Assembly: GCF_023156245.1 (NCBI RefSeq)
Contig: NZ_JAKZAH010000001.1
Coordinates: 186,001 to 250,000 of the forward strand
DNA: 64,000 bases
Direction of reading: 5' to 3'
Origin: Marinobacter bryozoorum
Lineage (GTDB): Bacteria > Pseudomonadota > Gammaproteobacteria > Pseudomonadales > Oleiphilaceae
In this document: piece after piece, positions 38,107 to 47,018 of the stretch
Layout of the letters: every line of letters begins with the position of its first letter
How positions within the stretch are numbered: the first letter of the stretch is position 1
The notes under the pieces: generated by a model
Databases searched by the model: none
Seen by the model: only the letters and a program-made list of their open reading frames with translations
What the model was told of the DNA's origin: nothing
Translations under genes and position numbers: made by a program

Positions 38107-38237
38107 GTTGCTCTCCGTTGGGGGAAGGCTGTAAGCCGCCTTCGATTCAGTTATTGTTACTGCCACGGCCCGGGTCCGGAGCGCGTTCTACGGTATCCGG
38201 GGGTGTCAGCTGGTCAGTGTCACGGTTATTCAGACAT

Positions 38238-38257
38238 GAGACCAATCACTCGGTCAA
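38238..38257. promoter_or_regulatory. TetR-type operator B
   Basis: GAGACCAATCACTCGGTCAA keeps the ACCAA and GGTCAA arms of the consensus with four mismatches at specified positions. It lies in the divergent gap between the acyl-CoA dehydrogenase and AraC genes, 24 bases from operator C. Confidence 0.55.
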
Positions 38258-38281
38258 ATTATTCTAGTCCCAATCTTGAAT

Positions 38282-38301
38282 TTGACCAAGTGTTAGGTCT
38301 A
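38282..38301. promoter_or_regulatory. TetR-type operator C
   Basis: TTGACCAAGTGTTAGGTCTA matches the consensus except at three specified positions. With operator B it forms a pair separated by 44 bases start to start, about four helical turns, suggesting binding on one face of the divergent promoter. Confidence 0.65.
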
Positions 38302-38335
38302 ACCTTGGGTTGATAATAACCGAGAGGGTAACGCA

Positions 38336-39214
38336 ATGAGTTTTACCCCCAGCCATCAACAAACAGATAGTCGTCTGATGTTGATCGGCGACCACCGGGT
38401 TTTCTATTACGGACTGCTGGGCAGGCCCGGGGTGCGTAACTTCGGCTGTGCCACTCTCTATGTTTCGGAGCGTCAGCCGTTACAGATCAATTTCGGGGAT
38501 GGTTGGCAAACCCTGCCAATAGCCTGGGTTGCGCCCTACACGCCGCACAGGATTCGTACCAGCGACCGGCACCTGGCCGTGGTAATGCTGGAGCCCGAAT
38601 ATACCGATACCGCGGTGGCAGCAGCCTGTATCCGGCGCAAGTTGCAGGACAACCCTGCTGCAGTGAAGGCGAGGATCCTGGAAGGCGTGAATCGATTGCA
38701 GCAGGTTTCCGCCAACACGCGCCTTTCTGATGCGGAGTTCGACGACCTTCTGTTCGGCCAGTTATTGCCGCGAAGGTCTCTGGACCCGAGGGTGGGCCAC
38801 GTGGTTGACCGGATTTGTGAGAACACCGCGGACCCTTGCAGTGCCTCGTTGCTGGCCGAGGGAGAAGGGCTTTCCCTTTCTCGCTTCCTTCATCTGTTCA
38901 AGGCAGAAACCGGGGTGTGCCTGCGGAAATACCGCGCCTGGCGCCGTGCGCGGACGTTGCTGTACCACGTTCGTTCTCCGTCTACGCTCACGGACATTGC
39001 GCTGGAAACCGGCTACCCCGATTCCACGCATTTCAGTCATTCCATACGGCGCATCTATGGGCTTCCACCCAGGGACATTGTCAGTGGATCACGACGTTTG
39101 AGGGTACGGCTGCAGGTTTCTGGCGCAGGTTACGCAGAGGCATTGCCTGCAGCCAGTGCACGCAAGTTACCTTCGGGTACCGCTGCTATGGTTCAGGGCT
39201 CCGCCTTCGCATGA
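38336..39214 (+). CDS. AraC-family transcriptional regulator
   Basis: A 292-residue regulator. The N-terminal region (LMLIGDHRVFYYGLLG...WVAPYTPHRI) is a cupin-like sensing domain. Two HTH units lie near residues 160-260: GEGLSLSRFLHLFKAETGVCLRKYRAWRRAR and TLTDIALETGYPDSTHFSHSIRRIYGLPPRDI. First gene of a plus-strand operon leading to a CoA ligase, a dehydrogenase, AtuA and a TRAP binding protein. The 25-base gap to the ligase suggests it activates its own operon with the TetR as a second input. Confidence 0.88.
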   Translation: MSFTPSHQQTDSRLMLIGDHRVFYYGLLGRPGVRNFGCATLYVSERQPLQINFGDGWQTLPIAWVAPYTPHRIRTSDRHLAVVMLEPEYTDTAVAAACIRRKLQDNPAAVKARILEGVNRLQQVSANTRLSDAEFDDLLFGQLLPRRSLDPRVGHVVDRICENTADPCSASLLAEGEGLSLSRFLHLFKAETGVCLRKYRAWRRARTLLYHVRSPSTLTDIALETGYPDSTHFSHSIRRIYGLPPRDIVSGSRRLRVRLQVSGAGYAEALPAASARKLPSGTAAMVQGSAFA

Positions 39215-39239
39215 GCAATACGACGATCAGAGGTGCATC

Positions 39240-40823
39240 ATGACCCAGGAACAAATACAACAGACTGACCCCGGCCTTGGTTCCCACTACATCGGCGGTA
39301 TCGGTGACTGGCTGCGTTACCATGCCTGGTATCGGCCGGAAACCGAGGCCCTGATCTACAACGATGACCGGGTCACCTACGCTGAGCTGGATCGCCGGGT
39401 TAACCTGGCGGCTGACGTGCTTGCCGGCAAGGGTGTCGCCAAGGGGGACCGTGTCTGCCTGCTGATGATCAACAGCACGGCATTCCTCGAAACCTTCTTT
39501 GCCTGTGCCAAGTTGGGTGCCATTGCCGTGCCCCTGAACTTCCGGCTCAGTCCCAAGGAGCTGGAGTTCATCATCAACGACGCGGAAGCCTCGGTGATCG
39601 TCTACCACGCCCGCTTATTGCCATTGCTGGAGCCCATTCGCGATGAAACGACCCTGCAGCATGCCATTGCGGTGAATGGTGAGTGCGGCGAGGGGGTTCG
39701 TGGTGCGGAGGGGGATCCGGATTACCGGGAGAGCCTGGCGGCCGCAGATGACACGGATCGTAATATCCTGGTCGGGCAGGACGATCCGCTGATGATGATG
39801 TACACCTCCGGAACCACCGGCAAGCCCAAGGGCGCGCTGCTGACCCATGCCAACCCTACCTGGGTGGCCATCAACACCCAGATGAGTCCGCTGGCTTTCA
39901 ATACCTCGGACAGCACCCTGACCGTCGCCCCGTTGTTCCACATCGGCGGGCTCGCGATCTACACGCTGCCCATGCTCTATTGCGGCGCCCGCATCGTGTT
40001 GCAGCCGCAGTTTGAGCCTGAAAACCTGCTCAAAACCCTTGAGGAGGAGCGCATCACCACGTTGTTCGTGCTCCCGGCCATGTGGCTGATGCTCAGTCAG
40101 CACAAGGGATTCGACGACTATGACCTGTCAGCCCTCAAGGTGCTGCTGTCGGGGGGCGCACCCTGTCCGATCCCGGTGATCGAGTTCTTCCAGAAGCGGG
40201 GGTTCCAGTTCCTGGAAGGCTTCGGCATGACGGAAACCTGTGCCTCGGCCTGTGTGCTCAATAACGAAAACGCGGTACGCAAGAACGGATCGGTGGGTAA
40301 GCCGTTGATCCACGTGCAGATGCGCGTCGTGGACGAGAATGATAACGACGTGGCGCCCGGTGAAACCGGCGAGCTGGTGCTGCGTGGCCCCAGCATGTTC
40401 CGGGAGTACTGGAACCGCCCTGAAGCCACGGCCGAAGAATGGCGCAACGGCTGGTTCCACAGTGGCGACCTGGCCCGCCAGGATGATGAAGGTTTCTATT
40501 ACATCGTTGACCGCAAGAAAGACATGCTGATATCCGGTGGCGAGAACGTCTATCCCACCCAGGTGGAGCAGGTGCTCTACCGTCACCCGAAAGTGCGGGA
40601 TGTGGCGGTGATCGGTGTGCCGGACGAGAAGTGGGGCGAAGTGCCCATGGCACTGGTGGTACCGGAGGAAGGAGAAGAGCCAACCCTGGAGGAAATCCAG
40701 GCCTACTGCGGTGAACACCTGGCCCGTTTCAAGGTGCCAAAGCACCTGGCCGTAATGGAAGAACTGCCCCGCACCGCCACCGGCAAGGTACTCAAGCGCG
40801 AGCTGCGCAAGCAGTACCAGTAA
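39240..40823 (+). CDS. AMP-dependent acyl-CoA ligase
   Basis: 527 residues from the ATG at 39240 (MTQEQIQQTDPGLGSHY). Motifs MMYTSGTTGKPKGALLTH, GFGMTETCASACVLN, GWFHSGDLARQDD, DRKKDMLISGGENVYP and TATGKVLKREL are intact, with the last Lys catalytic. Related to medium-chain or aromatic fatty-acid CoA ligases; the substrate is unknown. Second gene of the AraC-led operon, 32 bases before the acyl-CoA dehydrogenase, so a matching substrate is likely for both. Confidence 0.9.
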   Translation: MTQEQIQQTDPGLGSHYIGGIGDWLRYHAWYRPETEALIYNDDRVTYAELDRRVNLAADVLAGKGVAKGDRVCLLMINSTAFLETFFACAKLGAIAVPLNFRLSPKELEFIINDAEASVIVYHARLLPLLEPIRDETTLQHAIAVNGECGEGVRGAEGDPDYRESLAAADDTDRNILVGQDDPLMMMYTSGTTGKPKGALLTHANPTWVAINTQMSPLAFNTSDSTLTVAPLFHIGGLAIYTLPMLYCGARIVLQPQFEPENLLKTLEEERITTLFVLPAMWLMLSQHKGFDDYDLSALKVLLSGGAPCPIPVIEFFQKRGFQFLEGFGMTETCASACVLNNENAVRKNGSVGKPLIHVQMRVVDENDNDVAPGETGELVLRGPSMFREYWNRPEATAEEWRNGWFHSGDLARQDDEGFYYIVDRKKDMLISGGENVYPTQVEQVLYRHPKVRDVAVIGVPDEKWGEVPMALVVPEEGEEPTLEEIQAYCGEHLARFKVPKHLAVMEELPRTATGKVLKRELRKQYQ

Positions 40824-40855
40824 TTCGCCTGAACAGAAACAACCGAGGAAGATCC

Positions 40856-42001
40856 ATGACGACCAGCAGTCCCTTTTATACCGCCGAACACGAAGCCTTC
40901 CGGGATTCGGTCCGTGCCTTTGTCCGCAAGGAAATCGAGCCCTTCGTCACCGAGTGGGACGAGGCCGGTACCTTCCCGCGAGAGCTTTACAAGAAAGCGG
41001 CCGACATTGGTTTGATACCTCTGGGGTACCCGGAGGAATACGGTGGTATCGAGGCAGATCTGTTCTACATGATCATAGCTGCCCAGGAACTGGCCATGGC
41101 CGGCTGCGGTGGTCTTTCTGCCAGCCTGATGAGCCATGGTATCGGCTCGCCGCCCATCGTCAAATATGGATCGGAGGAGCTGAAGCAGCGTGTACTGCCG
41201 CCCATCTACGCCGGTGAGGCGATCAGTGCCCTTGCTATCACCGAGCCCGGTGGTGGTTCGGACGTGGCGGCACTGAAAACCACGGCGAAACGGGATGGTG
41301 ACCACTACATCGTTAATGGCTCCAAGACCTTTATCACCTCCGGTATGCGCGCAGATACTTACACCGTGGCCGTACGCACCGGTGATGCTGGCCATAAGGG
41401 CATTTCCCTGCTGGTGATCGAGCGGGATACTCCCGGCTTCACTCGCACGCCCCTGGACCGGAAGATGGGCTGGTGGTGTTCCGACACCGCCACCCTGTAC
41501 TTCGACGACTGCCGCGTGCCGGCTGGCAATTTGCTGGGGGAGGAAAACCAGGGCTCGAAGATGATCATGAACAACTTCAACTTCGAACGCATCTTCATGG
41601 CAGCCGGCTGTATCGGCTTTGCCCGGGCCTGCTACGAGGAGGTCGTTGACTATGCCCGCCAACGCCAGACCTTTGGCAAGTCGCTGATCGAGCACCAGGT
41701 GGTTCGCCACAAGCTGGCGGATATGTACATGAAGATCGAGGCCAGCCAGGCCTATCTGGAAAAACTCGCCTGGCGTATCGATCACGGGGACAACCCGGTA
41801 GCCGATGTGTGCCTGCTCAAGAACCAGAGCACCCTGACCATGGAGTACTGCGCCCGGGAGGCCGTGCAGACCCTGGGTGGCGCCGGCTTCCTGCGTGGAC
41901 CCAAGTCTGAGCGCATCTATCGGGAAGTGCGGGTTAACGCCATCGGTGGCGGCGCCGAGGAAATCATGCGGGACCTGGCGTCCCGGCAGCTTGGCCTTTA
42001 A
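40856..42001 (+). CDS. Acyl-CoA dehydrogenase
   Basis: 381 residues. ALAITEPGGGSDVAALKTT (FAD), IVNGSKTFITSG, RQRQTFGKSLIEHQ and QTLGGAGFLRG are present. Glu244 in FNFERIF is the likely base; the C-terminal IGGGAEEIMRDL lacks the MCAD-type Glu. It has the isovaleryl-CoA/citronellyl-CoA pattern like the dehydrogenase at 36952, but the two differ enough to have separate substrates. SD GAGGAAG precedes the ATG at 40856. Followed by atuA after 36 bases. Confidence 0.9.
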   Translation: MTTSSPFYTAEHEAFRDSVRAFVRKEIEPFVTEWDEAGTFPRELYKKAADIGLIPLGYPEEYGGIEADLFYMIIAAQELAMAGCGGLSASLMSHGIGSPPIVKYGSEELKQRVLPPIYAGEAISALAITEPGGGSDVAALKTTAKRDGDHYIVNGSKTFITSGMRADTYTVAVRTGDAGHKGISLLVIERDTPGFTRTPLDRKMGWWCSDTATLYFDDCRVPAGNLLGEENQGSKMIMNNFNFERIFMAAGCIGFARACYEEVVDYARQRQTFGKSLIEHQVVRHKLADMYMKIEASQAYLEKLAWRIDHGDNPVADVCLLKNQSTLTMEYCAREAVQTLGGAGFLRGPKSERIYREVRVNAIGGGAEEIMRDLASRQLGL

Positions 42002-42037
42002 GGGCCTGGCGGATTCATCAAGTCAGTCGAGGTTGAG

Positions 42038-43840
42038 ATGTCAGACAAGGTTATCAAAATCGGTGGTGCTTCCGGGTACTGGGGTGACACAGCCCTGGGG
42101 CCGAAACAGCTGATCAGCTACGGTGATGTGGACTATCTGATCCTGGATTACCTGGCGGAAATCACCATGTCGATTCTCGCCAAGGCCCGCTCCCGTGATC
42201 CGGAAGCGGGCTATGCCACGGACTTTATCGACCGGGTCATGAAGCCCTGGGTCAGGGACATTGCCGACAAGCGTATCAAGGTCATCGCCAACGCTGGCGG
42301 TGTCAACCTTGAAGCCTGCCGCCGGGCCCTGGAAGCGGTAGCAGAGGAGGCCGGTGTCACCCTGAAGATTGGTACGGTAGAAGGGGACAACCTGCTGGAC
42401 CGGGCCGGTGAGCTCCGGGGCAAGGACCTGCGGGAAATGGAAACCGGTGCGCCGATGCCGGACAAGGTCATGAGCGTGAACGCCTATCTGGGTGCCTTCC
42501 CCATTGCTGCGGCCCTGGATGCCGGAGCGGATATCGTGGTGACCGGTCGTTGTGTTGACAGCGCCCTCGCCGTGGGGCCACTGATCCATGAATTTGGCTG
42601 GAAGCCCGAGGATTACGACCGCCTTGCTGCCGGTGGGCTGGTGGGTCACCTGATCGAGTGTGGTGCACAGACCAGTGGCGGCAACTTCACTGACTGGGAA
42701 GATACCCAGGCCGGCTGGGAAAGCACCGGTTTCCCCATTGCCGAGGTGTCGGCGGATGGCAGCTTCGTGCTGACCAAGCCGCCGGAGACGGGTGGCCTGG
42801 TATCAGTACTGACGGCCGGTGAGCAGATGCTTTACGAGATCGGTGATGCCCATGGCTATCTGCTGCCGGACGTCATCTGTGACTTTACCCGGGTTACCAT
42901 GGAGCAGGTGGGTGAGGACCGGGTCCTGATCAAGGGTGCCCGGGGCCGGGAGCCCACCTCCACCTACAAGGTCAGCGCCACTTATATGGGCGGCTTCACC
43001 TGTATCGGCAGTTTCGTGATCGTCGGCCGGGATGCTGCGGCCAAGGCCCGTCGTATGGGCGAGGCAATCCGCAATCGAACCTCCGCCATGCTGGAAGAAG
43101 AGGGCCTGCCGGCATTTACCAAGAGCGACCTGCAGGTGATTGGGGCCGAGGCCATGTTCGGCGACCAGGCCAGACCGGAAGCGCGCCAGGCCCGTGAAGT
43201 CGTTCTGCGCCTGGGTGTCCATCATCCACGAAAGGAAGGTGTGGAGCTTTTCTCCAAGGAGTTCGTCGGCGCTGCGTTATCCATGTCGCCGGCCGTTACG
43301 GGCGTAACGCCCGGGCGTCCGCGCCCCAGCCCGGTCGTCAGCCTGTTCTCAGGGTTGATCGACAAGGATCAGGTGCCGGTAACGGTGAAGGTCGGCGGCG
43401 AGCCCGTTGCCCTGCAGGTGGCCAGTCTGCGAGGCCAGGGCCAGCCGCAACCGGCCGCGCCGGTGGAGCCGCCCCGGGTGTCGGAGGGCCGCACAACCAC
43501 CTTGCCATTGATCGATCTTGCCGTCGCCCGCAGTGGCGACAAGGGCAACTACGCCAATATTGGCGTGATCGCTCGTGACTCCCGTTATTTCGATGTGATT
43601 CGCGCTGCCCTGACCCCTGAGCGTGTCAAAGCCTGTTTCAGCGGGCTGACACGGGGCGAGGTGACGGCGTATCCGTTGCCGGGTATTCACGGCATCAACT
43701 TCCTGTTGGCGGAGTCCCTGGATGGTGGGGGTGTCAGCTCCCTCCATCTCGATCCACAGGGGAAAACATACTCCCAGGTACTGCTGGAACTGGAGATTCC
43801 GGTGCCGGAACAGGATGCCCGTAACTGGGGTCTGATCTGA
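42038..43840 (+). CDS. atuA: AtuA-family acyclic terpene utilisation protein (DUF1446)
   Basis: A 600-residue protein matching AtuA. The N-terminal domain (residues 1-450) begins IKIGGASGYWGDTALGPKQL and carries NAGGVNLEACRRALE, VVTGRCVDSALAVGPLIHEFGW and HLIECGAQTSGGNFTDW, the diagnostic DUF1446 set. The C-terminal domain (about 490-600) holds LAVARSGDKGNYANIGVIAR, the AtuA-like ferredoxin-fold part. AtuA is needed for citronellol and geraniol growth in Pseudomonas; its reaction is not established, though a role after geranyl-CoA carboxylation has been proposed. Operon position after ligase and dehydrogenase. Confidence 0.93.
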   Translation: MSDKVIKIGGASGYWGDTALGPKQLISYGDVDYLILDYLAEITMSILAKARSRDPEAGYATDFIDRVMKPWVRDIADKRIKVIANAGGVNLEACRRALEAVAEEAGVTLKIGTVEGDNLLDRAGELRGKDLREMETGAPMPDKVMSVNAYLGAFPIAAALDAGADIVVTGRCVDSALAVGPLIHEFGWKPEDYDRLAAGGLVGHLIECGAQTSGGNFTDWEDTQAGWESTGFPIAEVSADGSFVLTKPPETGGLVSVLTAGEQMLYEIGDAHGYLLPDVICDFTRVTMEQVGEDRVLIKGARGREPTSTYKVSATYMGGFTCIGSFVIVGRDAAAKARRMGEAIRNRTSAMLEEEGLPAFTKSDLQVIGAEAMFGDQARPEARQAREVVLRLGVHHPRKEGVELFSKEFVGAALSMSPAVTGVTPGRPRPSPVVSLFSGLIDKDQVPVTVKVGGEPVALQVASLRGQGQPQPAAPVEPPRVSEGRTTTLPLIDLAVARSGDKGNYANIGVIARDSRYFDVIRAALTPERVKACFSGLTRGEVTAYPLPGIHGINFLLAESLDGGGVSSLHLDPQGKTYSQVLLELEIPVPEQDARNWGLI

Positions 43841-43894
43841 TTTCCCCGGCGACATCAATTGCCTGGGGCCGAAAATAACAATGAGGTATGGATC

Positions 43895-45055
43895 ATGAAA
43901 ATGAAAACACTGGCCCGGGCTACCCTGGCCACCGTCATGTCTGCCGGCCTGCTTATGGCAGGCCAGGCACAGGCCCGTCAGCTGACCTACGCCATGGGAT
44001 TTCCGCCCAACTCTGACTCGGATGTTGCTGGTCAGAACTTTGCCGAAACAGTGTCCGAACTCACTGATGGTGAACTGACCGTCAAGGTATTTGCCCTCTC
44101 ATTGCTCAATTTCGCGGAAACTCCCGGCGGCGTCCGGGATGGTATGGCGGATATGGGCTACGTGCTGACACCTTATTTCCCGAACCAGTTCCCCCACATG
44201 AACCTGGTGGCGGAAGCCTCCATGCTGATCAACCTGATGGATGAGTCCCTGCGCGGGCGCGAGGGCTACGCCTATGTGGGTGCCATGGCGGAGTTTGTCC
44301 TGCTGAACTGTCCGGACTGCCTGGCGGATATGGAAAAGGAAAACCAGGTCATGACCAGCAACGCTGGCAGCTCGCCATATGGACTGACCTGTACCAAGCC
44401 CGTGACCAACCGTGAACAGCTGGAAGGTGCCCGTCTGCGGGTGGCCGGCTCTCACTGGTCACGCTGGGCCCAGGCTTTTGGTGCAACACCGGTAACCCTG
44501 TCGTCCAACGAGGCAGCCGAGGCGCTGAGTCAGGGCGTAGTGGACTGCGTGGTGATTTCGGCGCCAGAGCTGACCAACCTGGGTCTGTTCGAGCATGTAA
44601 CCGACATTACCATGTCGTTTCCCGGCGGTATCTTTGCGGGTACGGCGACCACCAATATGAACCGGGATACCTGGCAATCGCTGAGTGAGAGCGAGCGCGA
44701 AGCCATTCTCAAGGCGGGCAGCCGCCTGGCCGCCGAGATTCCCTATGTTTACCACGACCGCCAACAGAAAGTGCTGGAGCGAATTCGTGACGAGCAGGGT
44801 GCCAAACTCCATGAGGCGGACCCGGAACTGCTAGCGGAGATCCAGGATTTCGTCCGTGCTGACCTGGAGCGGATGGCAGAGTTCTATCGTACCGAGCGCG
44901 GTGTCGAGAACAGCGCCGAGATGCTTGCGCGCTTCGAAGAGATCCTGGAAAAGTGGTCGGGTCTTGTAACCGATGTGGGCTCCCATGACGAGCTGGCCCA
45001 GCTCTACTGGGATGAGGTCTACTCGAAGATTGATGTGACCACCCACGGGATGTAA
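43895..45055 (+). CDS. TRAP-type periplasmic solute-binding protein (DctP family), orphan
   Basis: 386 residues from the ATG at 43895, with a signal peptide MKMKTLARAT...GQAQA. The DctP fold is seen in RQLTYAMGFPPNSDSD, GGVRDGMADMGYVL and the substrate-clamping Arg182 in GARLRVAG. Four cysteines stand at 139, 142 (NCPDC), 166 and 218, exactly as in the paralogue at 53529. No DctQ or DctM membrane subunit is in the window. The last gene of the AraC-led operon; a strong terminator follows. Probably captures the acid substrate of the pathway. Confidence 0.87.
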   Translation: MKMKTLARATLATVMSAGLLMAGQAQARQLTYAMGFPPNSDSDVAGQNFAETVSELTDGELTVKVFALSLLNFAETPGGVRDGMADMGYVLTPYFPNQFPHMNLVAEASMLINLMDESLRGREGYAYVGAMAEFVLLNCPDCLADMEKENQVMTSNAGSSPYGLTCTKPVTNREQLEGARLRVAGSHWSRWAQAFGATPVTLSSNEAAEALSQGVVDCVVISAPELTNLGLFEHVTDITMSFPGGIFAGTATTNMNRDTWQSLSESEREAILKAGSRLAAEIPYVYHDRQQKVLERIRDEQGAKLHEADPELLAEIQDFVRADLERMAEFYRTERGVENSAEMLARFEEILEKWSGLVTDVGSHDELAQLYWDEVYSKIDVTTHGM

Positions 45056-45083
45056 GGGTTCTGGCCTTCATTTCGTAATTGTG

Positions 45084-45117
45084 ATGCCAGATAGTTGCAA
45101 AACTATCTGGCATTTTT
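45084..45117 (+). terminator. Intrinsic terminator after the TRAP binding-protein gene
   Basis: A perfect 13-base stem ATGCCAGATAGTT / AACTATCTGGCAT with a GCAA loop is followed by TTTTT. It ends the plus-strand operon that starts at 38336. Confidence 0.93.
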
Positions 45118-45225
45118 GATGGTAATTAAGGCATCATCATGACTTTGATAGCAAGCGCTCGATAAGCTTGCGATGACTGATCCCCTGCCATGTCACAGGT
45201 GGGGTCGTAACACCGGAGAAACTCT

Positions 45226-46095
45226 ATGGAACGCATCTACCTGAACGGCGCAGCGGGACTCAAACTCGCTGCTGACGTTGCCGGCCACCCGGAAGACCAA
45301 CCTGTGGTCATGCTCCACGGTGGCGGCCAGACCCGGCACTCATGGGGTGAGCTGACCCGCACCCTGGCCGGAAATGGCTATCGGGCAATGACCGTGGATA
45401 TGCGTGGTCACGGTGAAAGCGACTGGTGCCCTGAGGGGGACTACAGCCTCGATCGCTTCGTAGAGGATGTACATAGCGTCCTGTCCGACCTGGAGCGCCC
45501 CCCGGTGCTGATTGGCGCATCCCTGGGTGGCATCAGTTCCCTGCTGGCTGCCGGCGAGGCAACACACCTGCCGATTGATGGGCTGGTACTGGTTGATATC
45601 GTGCCCAGGATGGAGCCCGAAGGCGTGCAGCGCATCCGTCAGTTCATGTCGGCACACATTGGCGGTTTCGACTCCTATGAAGAGGTCGTCGAAGCTGTTA
45701 ATGCCTATATGCCGCACCGGAAGGCCAAGCCCCGCTCCAGCGAGGGCCTCCGCAAGAACCTGCGGACAGGGGAGGACGATCGCCTGTACTGGCACTGGGA
45801 TCCGGCTTTTATCAGTGGCGATCGCACACCGGGGTCCGTCCGTAACGTGGAGCGGTTGCGGGATGCTGCGAGGCGCATCGATGTTCCCACCCTGCTGGTA
45901 CGGGGCAAGATGAGTGACGTGGTCAGCGAGGAAGGGGTAAAGGACTTCCTGCAACTGATTCCTGGTGCCCGTGCGGTTGATGTGAGCGGGGCAGGGCACA
46001 TGGTGTCCGGTGATCAGAACGATGTCTTCAACGATGCCATCCTGGAGTTCCTGGCGGAAGTCCAGGAGGCCGGCCGCTGCGGCACCACAGCCTGA
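45226..46095 (+). CDS. Alpha/beta hydrolase
   Basis: 289 residues, soluble. MLHGGGQTRHSW is the oxyanion loop, Ser99 lies in IGASLGGISS, Asp231 in GKMSDVV and His258 in GAGHMVSG. A cap region near residues 125-205 is Arg/Glu-rich. Likely releases an acid or opens an ester or lactone of the substrate before CoA activation; unproven. ATG at 45226 with GAGAAA upstream. It has its own unit between the terminator at 45084 and the hairpin at 46133. Confidence 0.85.
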   Translation: MERIYLNGAAGLKLAADVAGHPEDQPVVMLHGGGQTRHSWGELTRTLAGNGYRAMTVDMRGHGESDWCPEGDYSLDRFVEDVHSVLSDLERPPVLIGASLGGISSLLAAGEATHLPIDGLVLVDIVPRMEPEGVQRIRQFMSAHIGGFDSYEEVVEAVNAYMPHRKAKPRSSEGLRKNLRTGEDDRLYWHWDPAFISGDRTPGSVRNVERLRDAARRIDVPTLLVRGKMSDVVSEEGVKDFLQLIPGARAVDVSGAGHMVSGDQNDVFNDAILEFLAEVQEAGRCGTTA

Positions 46096-46132
46096 TTCTC
46101 TCCGTTACATCGTTGACTGACAGGAAGACTAT

Positions 46133-46157
46133 CAGGGAGGGCTTTCGACCCTCCCTG
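46133..46157. terminator. Hairpin between convergent hydrolase and GST genes
   Basis: CAGGGAGGG and CCCTCCCTG form a perfect 9-base stem around CTTTCGA. No T-run; a terminator-like structure shared by convergent genes. Confidence 0.55.
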
Positions 46158-46170
46158 TCCTGAATGGGGT

Positions 46171-46815
46171 TCAGGAAATACCCTGGGCTGTGGCCGCCTC
46201 TTGCTGGCTCTCCAGTGCCCTTTTGAAGGCGTCACGATGCTGGACCCTCTGCCAGTAAGCCAGGGTGTTGGGGCCAAACTCGTTTTCCATGTTCAGATTC
46301 TCTGCCAGCATCAGTGCATAGGCTACGGAGATATCCGCTGTGGTGAAGGTGTCGCCAAGGATCCACGGCGAGGTTTTCTCCAGTGAGGCTTCCACGCCCC
46401 GCAGCCTTCCGAGGAACCACTTCTTATAGTCTTCCGCGACCTGGGGTACTCGGCGCTCTTCTGGTTCAAGGCGGGTGTAGCGCAGCACCAGGGTCTGTGG
46501 GAAGGTGAGGGTGGCCTCACCGAAGTGCAGCCAGTTCAGGTAAGCACCGTAACGGGGGTCGTCCACCGGAATGTTCAGCTTGCCCTGACCATACCGTTCC
46601 GCCAGGTACTGGGCAATGGCGGATGACTCCGTCATGAAGGTGTCACCGTCAAAGAAGGCCGGGATGGTACCCAGGGGATTGATGCCCAGGTACTCCTTTT
46701 TGAACATCCGGGGCGGGAACGGCAGCATCATCAGTTCGTAGTCCAGGCCCAGTTCTTCCAGTGCCCATAACGCCCGGAACGAACGGGCACTCATGCAGTG
46801 GTACAGCTTGATCAT
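46171..46815 (-). CDS. Glutathione S-transferase family protein
   Basis: 214 residues. The N-terminal domain has LYHCMSARSFRALWALEELGLDYE and the cis-Pro motif LGTIPAFFDGDTFMTESSAI. The C-terminal domain includes ILGDTFTTADISVAYALML. Of the beta/theta-like bacterial GST type. Divergent from the carboxylase operon, with operator D in the 203-base gap, so it is probably under the same TetR. It may detoxify reactive enoyl or epoxy intermediates of terpene breakdown, which is inference. Confidence 0.87.
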   Translation of the reverse strand: MIKLYHCMSARSFRALWALEELGLDYELMMLPFPPRMFKKEYLGINPLGTIPAFFDGDTFMTESSAIAQYLAERYGQGKLNIPVDDPRYGAYLNWLHFGEATLTFPQTLVLRYTRLEPEERRVPQVAEDYKKWFLGRLRGVEASLEKTSPWILGDTFTTADISVAYALMLAENLNMENEFGPNTLAYWQRVQHRDAFKRALESQQEAATAQGIS

Positions 46816-46854
46816 AGGTTTCTTTCCGTTTGTTGGTTTTTTGTGATTCTAGTA

Positions 46855-46874
46855 TTGACCAATCGCTTGATCAA
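46855..46874. promoter_or_regulatory. TetR-type operator D
   Basis: TTGACCAATCGCTTGATCAA, the best match, with one mismatch to TTGACCAANCGNTTGGTCAA. It lies between the GST gene and the carboxylase operon and is 40 bases upstream of the GST start codon. Confidence 0.75.
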
Positions 46875-47018
46875 ATTTATTTTGAAGAAAAGGGCAGCCC
46901 CGGAACCGCGCCAGCCAGTTCACACAAGACGGGCGCAAAGGATTCTTTCAGCATAGCCCGATAACAGGCACTGGTTTTGATGCCAGTGAGGAATTCACGA
47001 ACCTGGAATACCAAACCT

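Noticed and set aside
45151-45171. GCAAGC/GCTTGC inverted repeat upstream of the hydrolase gene as a fifth TetR operator
   Set aside because: The core CAAGCGCT resembles the operator centre, but fewer than two thirds of the specified positions match.
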